A stretch of DNA of 64,000 nt from positions 1 through 64,000 of the forward strand of contig CAZIWL010000005.1 in assembly GCA_964542755.1 (NCBI GenBank). Reading direction: 5' to 3'. The notes under the pieces are model-generated. The model searched no databases, was not told the origin of the DNA, and was given only the letters and a program-made list of their open reading frames with translations. The position numbers and the translations under genes are program-made. This DNA is from SKLM01 sp964542755 (lineage in GTDB: Bacteria > Chloroflexota > Anaerolineae > B4-G1). The stretch's first letter is position 1; each line of letters begins with the position of its first letter. Positions 17,852-26,134 of this stretch are shown here, one piece after another.

Positions 17852-19315
17852 ATGGTCAGGAGTATCGAGGGGCCCGGAAAGGGCCTGGTCGGGGGACAGT
17901 ACAAGCCGTTGACCGATGCCGAGGTGACGCGGATTCACGAGGCATCGCTGGAAGTCCTGGAGCGGACCGGCGTGAACGTCCAGGAAGCGGAGGCGCTGGC
18001 ACTCTTCAAAGAGGCTGGGGCGGACGTGCATGGAGACCGTGTCCGCCTTTCCAGGGCCATGGTCGAGGACGCCATCGCCACGGCGTCGTCCAAGGTGGTC
18101 TTGGCGGGCCGCGACCCGGACAATGACCTGATTCTGGAGGACGCACGGGTTCACATCGGGACGGGAGGTGCTGCTCTCCAGGTGCTGGATCTGGAGACGG
18201 GTACAATTCGAAAGGCGCTCTTGAGTGATGTCGGGGATATGGCGCGTATCGTGGATGCCCTGGACAATATCCACTTCTACCTCATCCCGATCTATCCCAC
18301 CGATCTACCTGAAGAACAGGTGGAGATCAGCAAATACTACGCTTCTCTGGCCAATACGACGAAGCACGTCCAGGCGGGAGTTTACACACTGCGGGGCATC
18401 CGCGATGTCGTGGCGATGTGTGAGAGGATCGCCGGCAGTCCGGAGGCCCTCCGTGCCCGGCCGCTCGTCTCGTTCATCACCAGCTGGATGGTCAGCCCGC
18501 TGAAGTTCGCCACCGACGTGACCACACTTCTCATTGAAGTCTGTCGCCAGGGTATACCCGTCGTCCTGTCGGCGGCCCCGATGGCTGGTTCGACGTCACC
18601 CGTGACGCTCGCGGGGACGTTGGTTCAGCTGAACGCCGAGCAGTTATCTGGCCTCACGTTGACACAGCTCGTCAATCCGGGGACGCCGGTCATCATGGGG
18701 CCGATCCCTGCGACGGCGGACATGCGGAGTGGAAAGTACCTGGGTGGCTCCGTGGAGCTGGGTATCGGTAACGCGGCTATCACCCAGCTCGCTCACCGGT
18801 ACGAAGTGCCCATCTACAATAGTGCCGGTATGACCGACAGCAAGCTTCCGGATATTCAGGCCGGGATGGAGAAGGCTCAATCGGCGATTCAGGTTGCCCT
18901 TGCCGGTGCCAATTTCATCCACCACGCCGCGGGGATGCTCGAGGACATGTCTACCATCGCCTATGAGCAGTTCGTCATCGACAACGAGATGTTGGGGATG
19001 GCGATGCGCGCCGTACGCGGCATTGAGGTCGATGACGATACGCTCGCTGTCGAGGCCATCGACCGGGTGGGCCCCGGGGGGCACTACCTGGCGGACGAGC
19101 ATACGATGCGCTACATGCGCACTGAGCACTACTACCCGTCCCGAGTCTTTGACCGGCAGGGCCGTGACGAATGGGAGGACGACGGATCGACCGACGCGTG
19201 GCTCCGGGCCAGAGAGCTGGCTCGGGAGATCTTGCGTAAGCACGAACCGGAACTCCTGGATGGCGAGGCCGATGCCTGGATCAAGGAACAGTTCGCCCAC
19301 ACGCTGACCCTGTGA
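17852..19315 (+). CDS. MttB-family methyltransferase (non-pyrrolysine), copy 1
   Basis: A 487-residue MttB homologue, full length without any in-frame amber codon, so it belongs to the non-pyrrolysine branch that includes glycine betaine MtgB. Recognisable segments are YKPLTDAEVTRIHEASLEVL at the N-terminus, VQAGVYTLRGIRDV near residue 177, VLSAAPMAGSTSPVTLAGT near residue 240 and RVGPGGHYLADEHTM near residue 407. The family transfers a methyl group from a quaternary or tertiary amine to a corrinoid protein. SD GGAGGG lies upstream, and a terminator-bearing leader separates it from the MeTr gene. The substrate is not defined by the sequence. Confidence 0.88.
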   Translation: MVRSIEGPGKGLVGGQYKPLTDAEVTRIHEASLEVLERTGVNVQEAEALALFKEAGADVHGDRVRLSRAMVEDAIATASSKVVLAGRDPDNDLILEDARVHIGTGGAALQVLDLETGTIRKALLSDVGDMARIVDALDNIHFYLIPIYPTDLPEEQVEISKYYASLANTTKHVQAGVYTLRGIRDVVAMCERIAGSPEALRARPLVSFITSWMVSPLKFATDVTTLLIEVCRQGIPVVLSAAPMAGSTSPVTLAGTLVQLNAEQLSGLTLTQLVNPGTPVIMGPIPATADMRSGKYLGGSVELGIGNAAITQLAHRYEVPIYNSAGMTDSKLPDIQAGMEKAQSAIQVALAGANFIHHAAGMLEDMSTIAYEQFVIDNEMLGMAMRAVRGIEVDDDTLAVEAIDRVGPGGHYLADEHTMRYMRTEHYYPSRVFDRQGRDEWEDDGSTDAWLRARELAREILRKHEPELLDGEADAWIKEQFAHTLTL

Positions 19316-19457
19316 AGGACTCGTGACCGGTCGGGGTGGCCTGATCGGTATCGCCCAACGCGCGAAGCGTGTGCCGGAAGCTGGCAAGGTCTATATGGAT
19401 TCGCCACAGCTTCCCTGGTTCACGCGTCGCTTTTCGATGTACCGGAGGTGACTTCTC

Positions 19458-20912
19458 GTGACGGATCAACTGCCGATTCCGACGCTGCAGCCATTTAGTC
19501 GCGGCCTCTCTGACGAACAGGTGCGTGAGCTACATTACGCCACGCTTGAGATCCTCTCAAGCACGGGAGTCGATATGCAGGACCCCGAGGGCCGTGAACT
19601 CCTCTTGGAGGCGGGCGCCTGGGAGTCTGACGACCGCATCAAGGTGCCCGAGAACCTGGTGACCGACGCCATCGACGCGGCGCCCTCGCGCATCCCCATG
19701 TACGATCGATTGGGTAACCTGACGATGCCGCTGGAGCTTGGAAAGGTCTTCTTTGGCGCCGGGTCAGACACCACGTTCACGCTCGACGTGGAGACTGGCG
19801 AGCGCCGTCGTACCACAGCCCGGGATGTCGAGGACATTGCGCGCCTCTGTGACGCATTGGACAACATCGACTTCATCATGTCGATGAGCAATCCCTCGGA
19901 CGTCCCCGCCGACGATCTGTACATCCACGAGTTCGCCGGAATGATCCGGGGCTCCGCAAAACCGAACGTCTACACGGCGAAGGACCGTGCCGACGTGGAG
20001 GATATCTATCGCATCGCTGCCGCCGTGGTCGGTGGCGAACAGGCCTTGCGTGAGAGACCATTCTTCTTGCTCTACGCTGAGCCCATTTCGCCCCTGATGA
20101 TCATCGAGGAATCGCTACAGAAGCTGATCTTCTGCGCCGAGAAGGGAGTCCCGTCAGGTTACATTCCCTCACCCAACATGGGGGGAGGGGGACCCATCAC
20201 GCTCGCCGGCGCTCTCGCGGTCGGTAACGCCGAGTGTCTGCTGGGCCTGGTCATCGCGCAGCTGCTCAACCCCGGCACCCCGTATATCTACGGGATGAAC
20301 ACCGCCGCTATGGATATGAAGACCACCATCATCAGCTACGGCAGTCCTGAGTGGCCCCTTGGCATGATGGCTCAGATGGACTTGGCCCGATACTACAATC
20401 TCCCGGCGTGGTCGGCTGCCGGAGCGAGCGACAGCAAGGTCGTTGACGCCCAGGTGGGCATCGAGATCACGTTCTCGGTCCTCGCCAACTTCCTGGCGCG
20501 CGCCACACTGGTGCACGACGTGGGCTACATTGAGTATGGTTCGACGTCCTCGATGGAAGCGCTGGTTATCGCCGACGAGGTCATACGCCAGACCCGCTTC
20601 CTTACGCAGGGCGTCGAGGTCAGCCCGCGCACGCTGGCGTTGGACGCCACAGCACGTGTGCGGCCTGGAGGTGGCTACCTGGCCGACGACCACACGCTGG
20701 ACAACTGGCGGGAGGCGCAGTGGCACCCTGACCTGATCGACCGCGCTCGCTACGACGACTGGGTGGAGGCTGGCAGCAGGGATATGTTCACACGCGCCAA
20801 CGAGCGGGCACGGAGGATCCTGAGCGAGCATGAGGTGGCGCCGCTGCCGGAGGAGGCCGAGAGCCTCATCGCGGAGATTCTGGAGAAACGAGCGTCCGAG
20901 CAGGGCGAGTAG
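19458..20912 (+). CDS. MttB-family methyltransferase (non-pyrrolysine), copy 2
   Basis: A 484-residue paralogue of the preceding gene (same segments: HYATLEILSSTGVDMQDPEG, RDVEDIARLCDALDNIDF, GGGPITLAGALAVGNAE, RVRPGGGYLADDHTLDNW). It also lacks an internal amber codon. GTG 19458 is chosen because GGAGGTGA lies six bases upstream. The two copies differ enough to suspect different substrates. The 142-base gap after copy 1 has no terminator, so both are probably on one transcript. Confidence 0.88.
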   Translation: MTDQLPIPTLQPFSRGLSDEQVRELHYATLEILSSTGVDMQDPEGRELLLEAGAWESDDRIKVPENLVTDAIDAAPSRIPMYDRLGNLTMPLELGKVFFGAGSDTTFTLDVETGERRRTTARDVEDIARLCDALDNIDFIMSMSNPSDVPADDLYIHEFAGMIRGSAKPNVYTAKDRADVEDIYRIAAAVVGGEQALRERPFFLLYAEPISPLMIIEESLQKLIFCAEKGVPSGYIPSPNMGGGGPITLAGALAVGNAECLLGLVIAQLLNPGTPYIYGMNTAAMDMKTTIISYGSPEWPLGMMAQMDLARYYNLPAWSAAGASDSKVVDAQVGIEITFSVLANFLARATLVHDVGYIEYGSTSSMEALVIADEVIRQTRFLTQGVEVSPRTLALDATARVRPGGGYLADDHTLDNWREAQWHPDLIDRARYDDWVEAGSRDMFTRANERARRILSEHEVAPLPEEAESLIAEILEKRASEQGE

Positions 20913-21079
20913 AAAGCCTGCGTGATCAACCCGCGCGGTGGCGAGTCCCCGCGGGCCGGCTGCTTCCCGATGGAGTTGGCGTCTGGCGAGACGGAAGCGG
21001 CTGCCGCCGCCGAGGGCATCCACCCAGCCCTGGGCCTTTCGGGCATTGGCGGAGACCAGGATTGAGGGCGGCGGGAAGG

Positions 21080-21109
21080 AGGCCCCAGGACCCGGTGGTC
21101 CTGGGGCCT
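21080..21109. terminator. Bidirectional hairpin between mttB copy 2 and cutA
   Basis: AGGCCCCAGGACC (21080-21092) pairs perfectly with GGTCCTGGGGCCT (21097-21109) around CGGT, between convergent genes. It lacks a long T run. Confidence 0.6.
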
Positions 21110-21116
21110 CTGGACG

Positions 21117-21449
21117 TCAGCCTTGCTCCTCCGACCAGACCGAGTTCTCGATCCAGGCCAGGTAGTCCGACGTTCCCTGGACGATGGACGTGGCGATGAT
21201 CTCCGGGACATCGTAGGGATGATTCTGGCGGACCGTCGCCGCCAATTCATCAAAGTGTGCTGCCAGAGTCTTGATCAGTAGAAGAACCTCCCCATCTTGG
21301 CAGACCTCCCCCTCCCAGATGTAGAACGAGGTCACCGACGGCAGGATGTTCACACACGCGCAGAGCCGCCTGTCGAGGAGTGCTTCGGCAATCTCCTTGC
21401 CAGCGGATTCTGAGGGTGCTGTCACAAAGACCACCAGGTACTCGCTCAT
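21117..21449 (-). CDS. cutA: CutA1 divalent-ion tolerance protein
   Basis: A 110-residue CutA1: VVFVTAPSESAGKEIAEALL at the N-terminus, CACVNILPSVTSFYIWEGEV in the middle and HPYDVPEIIATSIVQG near the end, all standard for this trimeric ferredoxin-fold protein. I use ATG 21449, preceded by GAGGAGG, not the in-frame ATG five codons upstream. The function in metal tolerance is known from E. coli, but the biochemical role of most homologues is unclear. Confidence 0.93.
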   Translation of the reverse strand: MSEYLVVFVTAPSESAGKEIAEALLDRRLCACVNILPSVTSFYIWEGEVCQDGEVLLLIKTLAAHFDELAATVRQNHPYDVPEIIATSIVQGTSDYLAWIENSVWSEEQG

Positions 21450-21483
21450 CGAGTTCCTCCTCACAGAAGTACGCTACCGCACG

Positions 21484-22209
21484 TCAGTCAAGATCGACAA
21501 GGGTAGCGATATGGGCAATGGCCCGATCGACATAGTCATCATTGTCTATGGAGAGCTCGACGGCGCCGTGCGGGCAGACTGCCACGCACCGTCCGCAACC
21601 CCGACAGGCATCGTCGATGACCGCGTGTCCCGCCTCCAGGCGGATGGCATCCACGAAGCAGATCCCCTCGGTGCATGCCCCGCAGCCCGTACAGTCCTCG
21701 TTGACCGTGACGGTCACGCCCGGCATTCGATGGATCTTGTCGCTGATGCGAGGCATCACGTGAGGGAGGACGCCCCAGAGGCAGCAACAGGGGCAGCAGT
21801 GGCAGATGGTGAGCAACTGCCGTCCTGGACCCACGCCAAGCCACACCGTGTCGAGCTTGTTTCGACCTACCATATGGATTAAGCCCGCTTCGCGGGCTCG
21901 CTGGACGTGCGCCAGGGCCTCCTCCCGCGTCACCTGGTGGCCCAGCTCCGGATTGATCTTCAGCGCCGCGCGACCCAGGAAGAGGCAGCCCAGTTCGACC
22001 GGATAGTCCTGGCAAGCCTCCGAGGCGCGGCAGAGACAGAAGTCCATAATCCAGTGGACCTGCGCCTCTTGCACGAAGTGCTCCACCACTCGGGAGGGCA
22101 CGACCATCTCGCCGGGTTGCCCCACCGGCTCGTCGACCCGGATCGTGGTGGCAATGTGATCCTGGGGCAGGAAAACCACATCGTCGTCGTGGAAGAGCCA
22201 TCGGTCCAT
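21484..22209 (-). CDS. 4Fe-4S protein, 5' end apparently disrupted
   Basis: A 241-residue cytoplasmic Fe-S protein: an unusual cysteine cluster ICHCCPCCCLW near residue 135 and a C-terminal 2x[4Fe-4S] domain with CTGCGACTEGICFVDAI and CRGCGRCVAVCP. ATG 22209 has no SD, and the frame stays open and protein-like to 22356 (FRVEGTRGDIEIANPLWLVQ) without a start codon. Removing a 28-base direct-repeat unit (22344-22382) joins that stretch in frame to ATG 22390, about 50 bases after a promoter. So the gene probably began at 22390 and is damaged, or the assembly is wrong there. Family function is unknown; it resembles heterodisulfide- or dehydrogenase-associated ferredoxin-like proteins. Confidence 0.75.
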   Translation of the reverse strand: MDRWLFHDDDVVFLPQDHIATTIRVDEPVGQPGEMVVPSRVVEHFVQEAQVHWIMDFCLCRASEACQDYPVELGCLFLGRAALKINPELGHQVTREEALAHVQRAREAGLIHMVGRNKLDTVWLGVGPGRQLLTICHCCPCCCLWGVLPHVMPRISDKIHRMPGVTVTVNEDCTGCGACTEGICFVDAIRLEAGHAVIDDACRGCGRCVAVCPHGAVELSIDNDDYVDRAIAHIATLVDLD

Positions 22210-22343
22210 GAGGTGGCCGAAGATGGGCAGCTTGGTTGCCTTGGCGACCGCGAAGCGTGTGGGAAAGATCCGTTTCAGGAGTTGTACCAGCCAGAGCGGA
22301 TTAGCGATTTCTATGTCTCCGCGGGTGCCTTCGACGCGAAACC

Positions 22344-22382
22344 GCCTCTCTCGTTGTCACCCTGATCAACTGCCTCTCTCGT
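22344..22382. repeat. Direct repeat GCCTCTCTCGT, two copies 28 bp apart
   Basis: GCCTCTCTCGT at 22344-22354 and 22372-22382. The 28-base unit shifts the reading frame of the minus-strand Fe-S gene between ATG 22390 and the intact frame below 22356. Confidence 0.8.
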
Positions 22383-22446
22383 CTCATCATGCACCGGGGA
22401 GTCTGCCGCCCACAGCCGCAGCTGGCCGGCGACCACGCCGGACCAT

Positions 22447-22474
22447 AGTATACTCCTTTGACTCCAGATCACAA
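22447..22474 (-). promoter_or_regulatory. Promoter of the 4Fe-4S gene
   Basis: On the minus strand TTGTGA (22469-22474), 16-base spacer, TATACT (22447-22452). Transcription would begin about 50 bases before ATG 22390. Confidence 0.55.
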
Positions 22475-22562
22475 CCGGTGAGACCGGGCGCTCTGGGGCT
22501 GCCCGGACCATTCGTTGGTGCTCAACAGACCGAGGCTTACCAGCGCGTTGTATCGCGTGCGT

Positions 22563-22726
22563 GGCTGTGACAACGAGTGGTCGCCCCGCCCGGTGCGATA
22601 CACCTTCCAGGTGCGTTGCACCTCACGAGCGTATGCTTGCCTCGTATGCCAGTCAAAACAGGTCAGTACACGGGGGCCAACGGGCTCCAAGCAGCGACCA
22701 TCTCCGCGACAAGTCGTTAGCGCACC
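22563..22726. repeat. Copy B of the dispersed inverted-repeat element (164 bp)
   Basis: Full-length copy with a degenerate left arm and a right arm GCGACAAGTCGTTAGCGCACC-type ending at 22726. It contains the inner palindrome AGGTGCGTTGCACCT and the block CGTATGCCAGTCA shared with the other copies. The -35 of the next promoter is 18 bp beyond its end. Confidence 0.85.
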
Positions 22727-22744
22727 CCCCGTGAAAGCGGCGGC

Positions 22745-22773
22745 TTGACGAAACGGGGCCTTCGCGTTAGAAT
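22745..22773 (+). promoter_or_regulatory. Promoter of rplY
   Basis: TTGACG (22745-22750), 17-base spacer, TAGAAT (22768-22773), about 70 bases before the rplY start. Confidence 0.75.
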
Positions 22774-22841
22774 ACCGCGCGCGGGCAGGATACGCTTCCT
22801 GCCCGTTTGTTGAGCAAGACGGTATTCAGGAGGAGTGTAGT

Positions 22842-23552
22842 ATGAGTCAGAAAGGCCGACTTGAGTTGGCCGCAATGAAGCGGTCCTTGTTTGGCAGCCA
22901 CGTGAAGCAGCTGCGACGCGACGGCTGGGTGCCCGGCGTAATGTACGGGCGCGGATTCGACTCCGTCTCTTTGAAGTTCGATCAGCACGAGCTGCGAGAC
23001 GTCCTGTCTCAGGTGGGCGGAAGCCAATTGGTGAATATCAACGTCGAGGGAGCTGACGGACCGGAGTTTGCGCTCCTCCGTGAGGTGCAGCGTGACGTGA
23101 TCACCAAGGCCCTACTCCACGTTGACTTCTATCGTGTCATGATGTCCGAGACCATCACCACCGAGATCCCGCTCTTGACCACGGGAGTCTCACCCGTTGC
23201 TGAGCAGAAAGAGGGCATTCTTCTGCATGGCATTGCCGAGATCGAGGTTGAGTGTCTGCCTGGTGACTTGGTGGACGCCTTTGAGGTCGATCTGTCTGAA
23301 CTCACTGAGGTGGGTCAGGCAATCCTCGTCGAGGATCTCACCGTGCCACCTGGCATTGACGTCCTCACCGATCCAGACGAGGTCATTGCGCGTCTCGTTC
23401 CGCTGGAGGAGGTCGATCTGGAGGCACCGGCGGCAGAGCTCGAGGAAGAGCTCCTCATGGGCGAGGAGGGCGAAGAGGTCGAGGTCATCGGCGAGGCAGA
23501 CGCGGAAGAGGGCGAGGACGCCGGAGAAGACGAAGTCCGCGACTATATGTAG
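22842..23552 (+). CDS. rplY: 50S ribosomal protein L25/general stress protein Ctc
   Basis: A 236-residue long-form L25 (Ctc). The N-terminal L25 domain begins ELAAMKRSLFGSHVKQLRRDGWVPGVMYG and binds 5S rRNA; the TL5/Ctc beta domain covers about residues 95-185. The C-terminal 50 residues are strongly acidic (EEELLMGEEGEEVEVIGEA), as often seen in this family. ATG 22842 follows AGGAGGAG. A single-gene unit with its own promoter next to repeat copy B. Confidence 0.92.
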   Translation: MSQKGRLELAAMKRSLFGSHVKQLRRDGWVPGVMYGRGFDSVSLKFDQHELRDVLSQVGGSQLVNINVEGADGPEFALLREVQRDVITKALLHVDFYRVMMSETITTEIPLLTTGVSPVAEQKEGILLHGIAEIEVECLPGDLVDAFEVDLSELTEVGQAILVEDLTVPPGIDVLTDPDEVIARLVPLEEVDLEAPAAELEEELLMGEEGEEVEVIGEADAEEGEDAGEDEVRDYM

Positions 23553-23648
23553 CCATCAAGCTGAATTGAGCGCCAGGCGGAGGTGGGGTTGCCCATCTCC
23601 GCCTTTTGGTGTCTTTGGGGCAAGCGGCGGCCGCACGTGCTGGAGAGA

Positions 23649-23755
23649 GGTGCACGAACGAGTGACCGCCCCTCCCGGTGCGATGCTCCTTCCAGGTGCG
23701 TTGCACCTCACGAGCGCATGCTTGCCACATCTCGCCGTAAACTTGAAATGCACCC
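23649..23755. repeat. Copy C of the dispersed element, right end eroded
   Basis: The left arm (GGTGCACGAACGAGTGACCG), the palindrome AGGTGCGTTGCACCT and the CACGAGCGCATGCTTGCC block match the other copies to about 23730. Beyond that only a weak trace of the right arm remains (ACTTGAAATGCACCC). A promoter follows at 23778. Confidence 0.75.
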
Positions 23756-23777
23756 GCTCCGATCCGAGAGGGATGGC

Positions 23778-23806
23778 TTGACAGTGCCCCGCTTACCGTA
23801 TAGAAT
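23778..23806 (+). promoter_or_regulatory. Promoter of the CbpA-htrA unit
   Basis: TTGACA (23778-23783), 17-base spacer, TAGAAT (23801-23806). Transcription would start near 23813, which excludes GTG 23810 as the usual translation start. Confidence 0.75.
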
Positions 23807-23833
23807 GACGTGCCAACCGTGAGGGGTGGCAAT

Positions 23834-24823
23834 TTGGAGTATAGGGACTACTACGACATCCTGAATGTTGGCCGGGGCGCGAGCGAGAAGGAGATCAAGC
23901 AGTCCTTTCGCCGCCTGGCCCGCCGCTGGCACCCCGACGTGAACCCCGACGACCCCCAAGCCGAAGAGAAGTTCAAAGAGATCAACGAGGCATACGAGGT
24001 ACTGAGCGATCCAGAGAAGCGCTCCAAGTATGACCGGCTGGGCCATAGCTGGAAACAGTGGCAGCGGTCAGGTGGCGATCCGGGACAGTACGACTGGTCC
24101 CAGTGGTTCACCGGTGGACCGCGAGGAGCCCGCGTCCACTGGAATGGCGACCTGGGCGATCTCTTCGGTGGCGCCGGTGGTGAGGCCTTCTCGGATTTCT
24201 TCGGCGCCATCTTTGGCGGGGGGACGGCCGGCCGCCGCCGATCCGCGGCTGACATCTTCGGTCAGCCGGTTCGCGGTCGGGCCTATGGCGCTGGGTCGCG
24301 CGGACGGGACGCGGAGACCAATGTCACTGTCACCCTTGAGGAAGCGTACCGTGGGACGAGCCGTGTCCTGGAGAGAGGCGGACGGCGCATACGGGTCACC
24401 ATTCCCCCGGGTGTGCGTACCGGTTCCCGAGTGCGAGTCGCCGGCGAAGGGAACTTCGGCCATACCGGCGGGGATTCTGGTGACCTCTATCTGAGCATTG
24501 CCGTGGAACCGCATCCTGTTTTCGAGAGGGAGGGCGACGATCTCCGCTGCGATGTGGCGGTGGATCTTTGCACGGCCGTGCTTGGAGGGCGGCTCCGGCT
24601 GCCCACGCTGAACGGCGACGTATCGTTGAGGATTCCCGCCGGGACCCAGGGTGGGCAGACCTTCAGGCTCCGGGGAAAAGGGATGCCCAATCCCCGACGC
24701 CCTGACGAGCGAGGGCATCTCTTGGCCACAACAGAGATCGAGATTCCGCAGAAGCTGACTCCCCGTGAGAGAGAGTTGTTTGAGGAGTTGGCGAAGAGTA
24801 GAGGAAAGGAACGCCATGCATAG
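23834..24823 (+). CDS. CbpA-type J-domain co-chaperone
   Basis: A 329-residue DnaJ family protein without the zinc-finger domain, so CbpA-like. The J domain (residues 1-70) has the HPD motif in RRWHPDVNPDD, then a Gly/Phe-rich linker (GGAGGEAFSDFFGAIFGGG) and the C-terminal substrate domains starting ETNVTVTLEEAYRGTS. I choose TTG 23834, which follows GAGGGGTGG and lies downstream of the -10 box; GTG 23810 sits within four bases of the -10 and would need leaderless translation. The stop overlaps the htrA start by eight bases. It would stimulate DnaK ATPase; no dnaK is in the window. Confidence 0.88.
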   Translation: MEYRDYYDILNVGRGASEKEIKQSFRRLARRWHPDVNPDDPQAEEKFKEINEAYEVLSDPEKRSKYDRLGHSWKQWQRSGGDPGQYDWSQWFTGGPRGARVHWNGDLGDLFGGAGGEAFSDFFGAIFGGGTAGRRRSAADIFGQPVRGRAYGAGSRGRDAETNVTVTLEEAYRGTSRVLERGGRRIRVTIPPGVRTGSRVRVAGEGNFGHTGGDSGDLYLSIAVEPHPVFEREGDDLRCDVAVDLCTAVLGGRLRLPTLNGDVSLRIPAGTQGGQTFRLRGKGMPNPRRPDERGHLLATTEIEIPQKLTPRERELFEELAKSRGKERHA

Positions 24824-25991
24824 AGGGAAGCCGCTGTTGCTTCTCATAGCGCTTCTGACCCTGGCCGCGTTAGCCTGCAACGCCCAGGAGCTAGTGTTCG
24901 AACCCACGCCCACCTTGCCTTCGCAGTTTGCCCCGAGTCCAGAGCCCACGCCCACACTTCTGCCCGCCTCCGAGGGCGACCTAAAGGAGTTGGATGCTCA
25001 AGACGCACTCCTGGCGAGCCTCTATCAGCGGGTCAATCCTGCTGTCGTCTATATCGAGGTCCTTATGCAGCGCGGCGGTGGACTCCAGCCCGTGAGCAGC
25101 GGGTCTGGCTTCATGATAGACAAGGACGGCTATGTGATCACGAACAACCACGTCGTCGAGGGCGCCAACGCCCTGCAGGTCGTGCTGGCCGATGGCTCCG
25201 TCGTGAACGAGGTCGAGATCGTGGGGCGTGATCCCTACTCGGACATCGCTGTCATTCGCATGGAGGCCCCGCCGGACCGCTTGACGCCTCTGGAGCTCGG
25301 AGACTCCGATGCACTGCGCGTCGGACAGAGGGTGATTGCTATCGGGAACCCCTTTGGTCTCCAGGGAACTATGACCTCCGGCGTGGTGAGCGCCGTGGGG
25401 CGGACCCTGACGTCTCAAGCACTGGAGGGCGGCTCGTTCTCCAATCCGGAGATTATCCAGACCGACGCATCAATCAACCCGGGGAACTCCGGCGGCCCGC
25501 TTCTGGACTCGCGTGGGCGCGTTGTGGGCGTCAACACGGCGATCCGTTCCGGGACGGGTGTCAACGCCGGGGTGGGCTTCGCCGTGCCCGTGAACACAGT
25601 CAAGCGCATTGTTCCGCAGCTCATCGAAAATGGGGCCTACGACTACCCGTACCTGGGGATCACGTCCGATACGAGGTTCACTTTGGCCGAGTTGGCTGAC
25701 CCGTTGGAGCTCCCCGTCGACTACGGGACGCTCGTCTCTGAGGTCCAGCCTGGCACGGCAGCGGCGGAGGCAGGTCTCCGGGGTGGTGATCGCGAAGTAG
25801 AGGTTATGGGCCTCCCGGTCGTGGCTGGCGGTGACATCATCACCGCCATCGACGGCGAGCAGCTCCGGACGTTCGACGATCTCGTGGCGTATCTCGTGAG
25901 CGACACGGAGGTGGGACAGCAGGTGACACTGACTGTCTACCGTGACGAAGAGCAGCTGGAGGTTCCAGTCATCCTTGGGCAGAGGCCGTAG
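24816..25991 (+). CDS. HtrA/DegP-like lipoprotein serine protease with PDZ domain
   Basis: A 391-residue S1C protease. It begins with a lipoprotein signal (LLLLIALLTLAALAC, lipobox cysteine near residue 21), then a Pro/Thr-rich linker. The catalytic triad is visible as His in ITNNHVVEGA, Asp in YSDIAVIRM and Ser in NPGNSGGPLL. A PDZ domain follows (YLGITSDTRFTL to the end). It would be anchored outside the membrane for protein quality control. ATG 24816 overlaps the J-protein gene, so the two are coupled. Confidence 0.93.
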   Translation: MHRGKPLLLLIALLTLAALACNAQELVFEPTPTLPSQFAPSPEPTPTLLPASEGDLKELDAQDALLASLYQRVNPAVVYIEVLMQRGGGLQPVSSGSGFMIDKDGYVITNNHVVEGANALQVVLADGSVVNEVEIVGRDPYSDIAVIRMEAPPDRLTPLELGDSDALRVGQRVIAIGNPFGLQGTMTSGVVSAVGRTLTSQALEGGSFSNPEIIQTDASINPGNSGGPLLDSRGRVVGVNTAIRSGTGVNAGVGFAVPVNTVKRIVPQLIENGAYDYPYLGITSDTRFTLAELADPLELPVDYGTLVSEVQPGTAAAEAGLRGGDREVEVMGLPVVAGGDIITAIDGEQLRTFDDLVAYLVSDTEVGQQVTLTVYRDEEQLEVPVILGQRP

Positions 25992-26134
25992 GATGTTTGG
26001 GACACACGGCATCGGGTACACGGGCTGGGGGTTCGAGAGGCCGTAGCGAGCTGAGGGCTTCCAGATCTCGGCCCGAAATCGTAGCGCACGATTGGATTGG
26101 TAATGGTCAGAAAGGGATGAAAGGGGTAAAGCCT

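Noticed and set aside
22469..22690. Minus-strand frames sharing peptide segments at 22.5, 23.6, 37.7 and 63.2 kb
   Set aside because: The shared peptides are read from the dispersed DNA repeat. Frames differ in length and start, and no copy has an SD.
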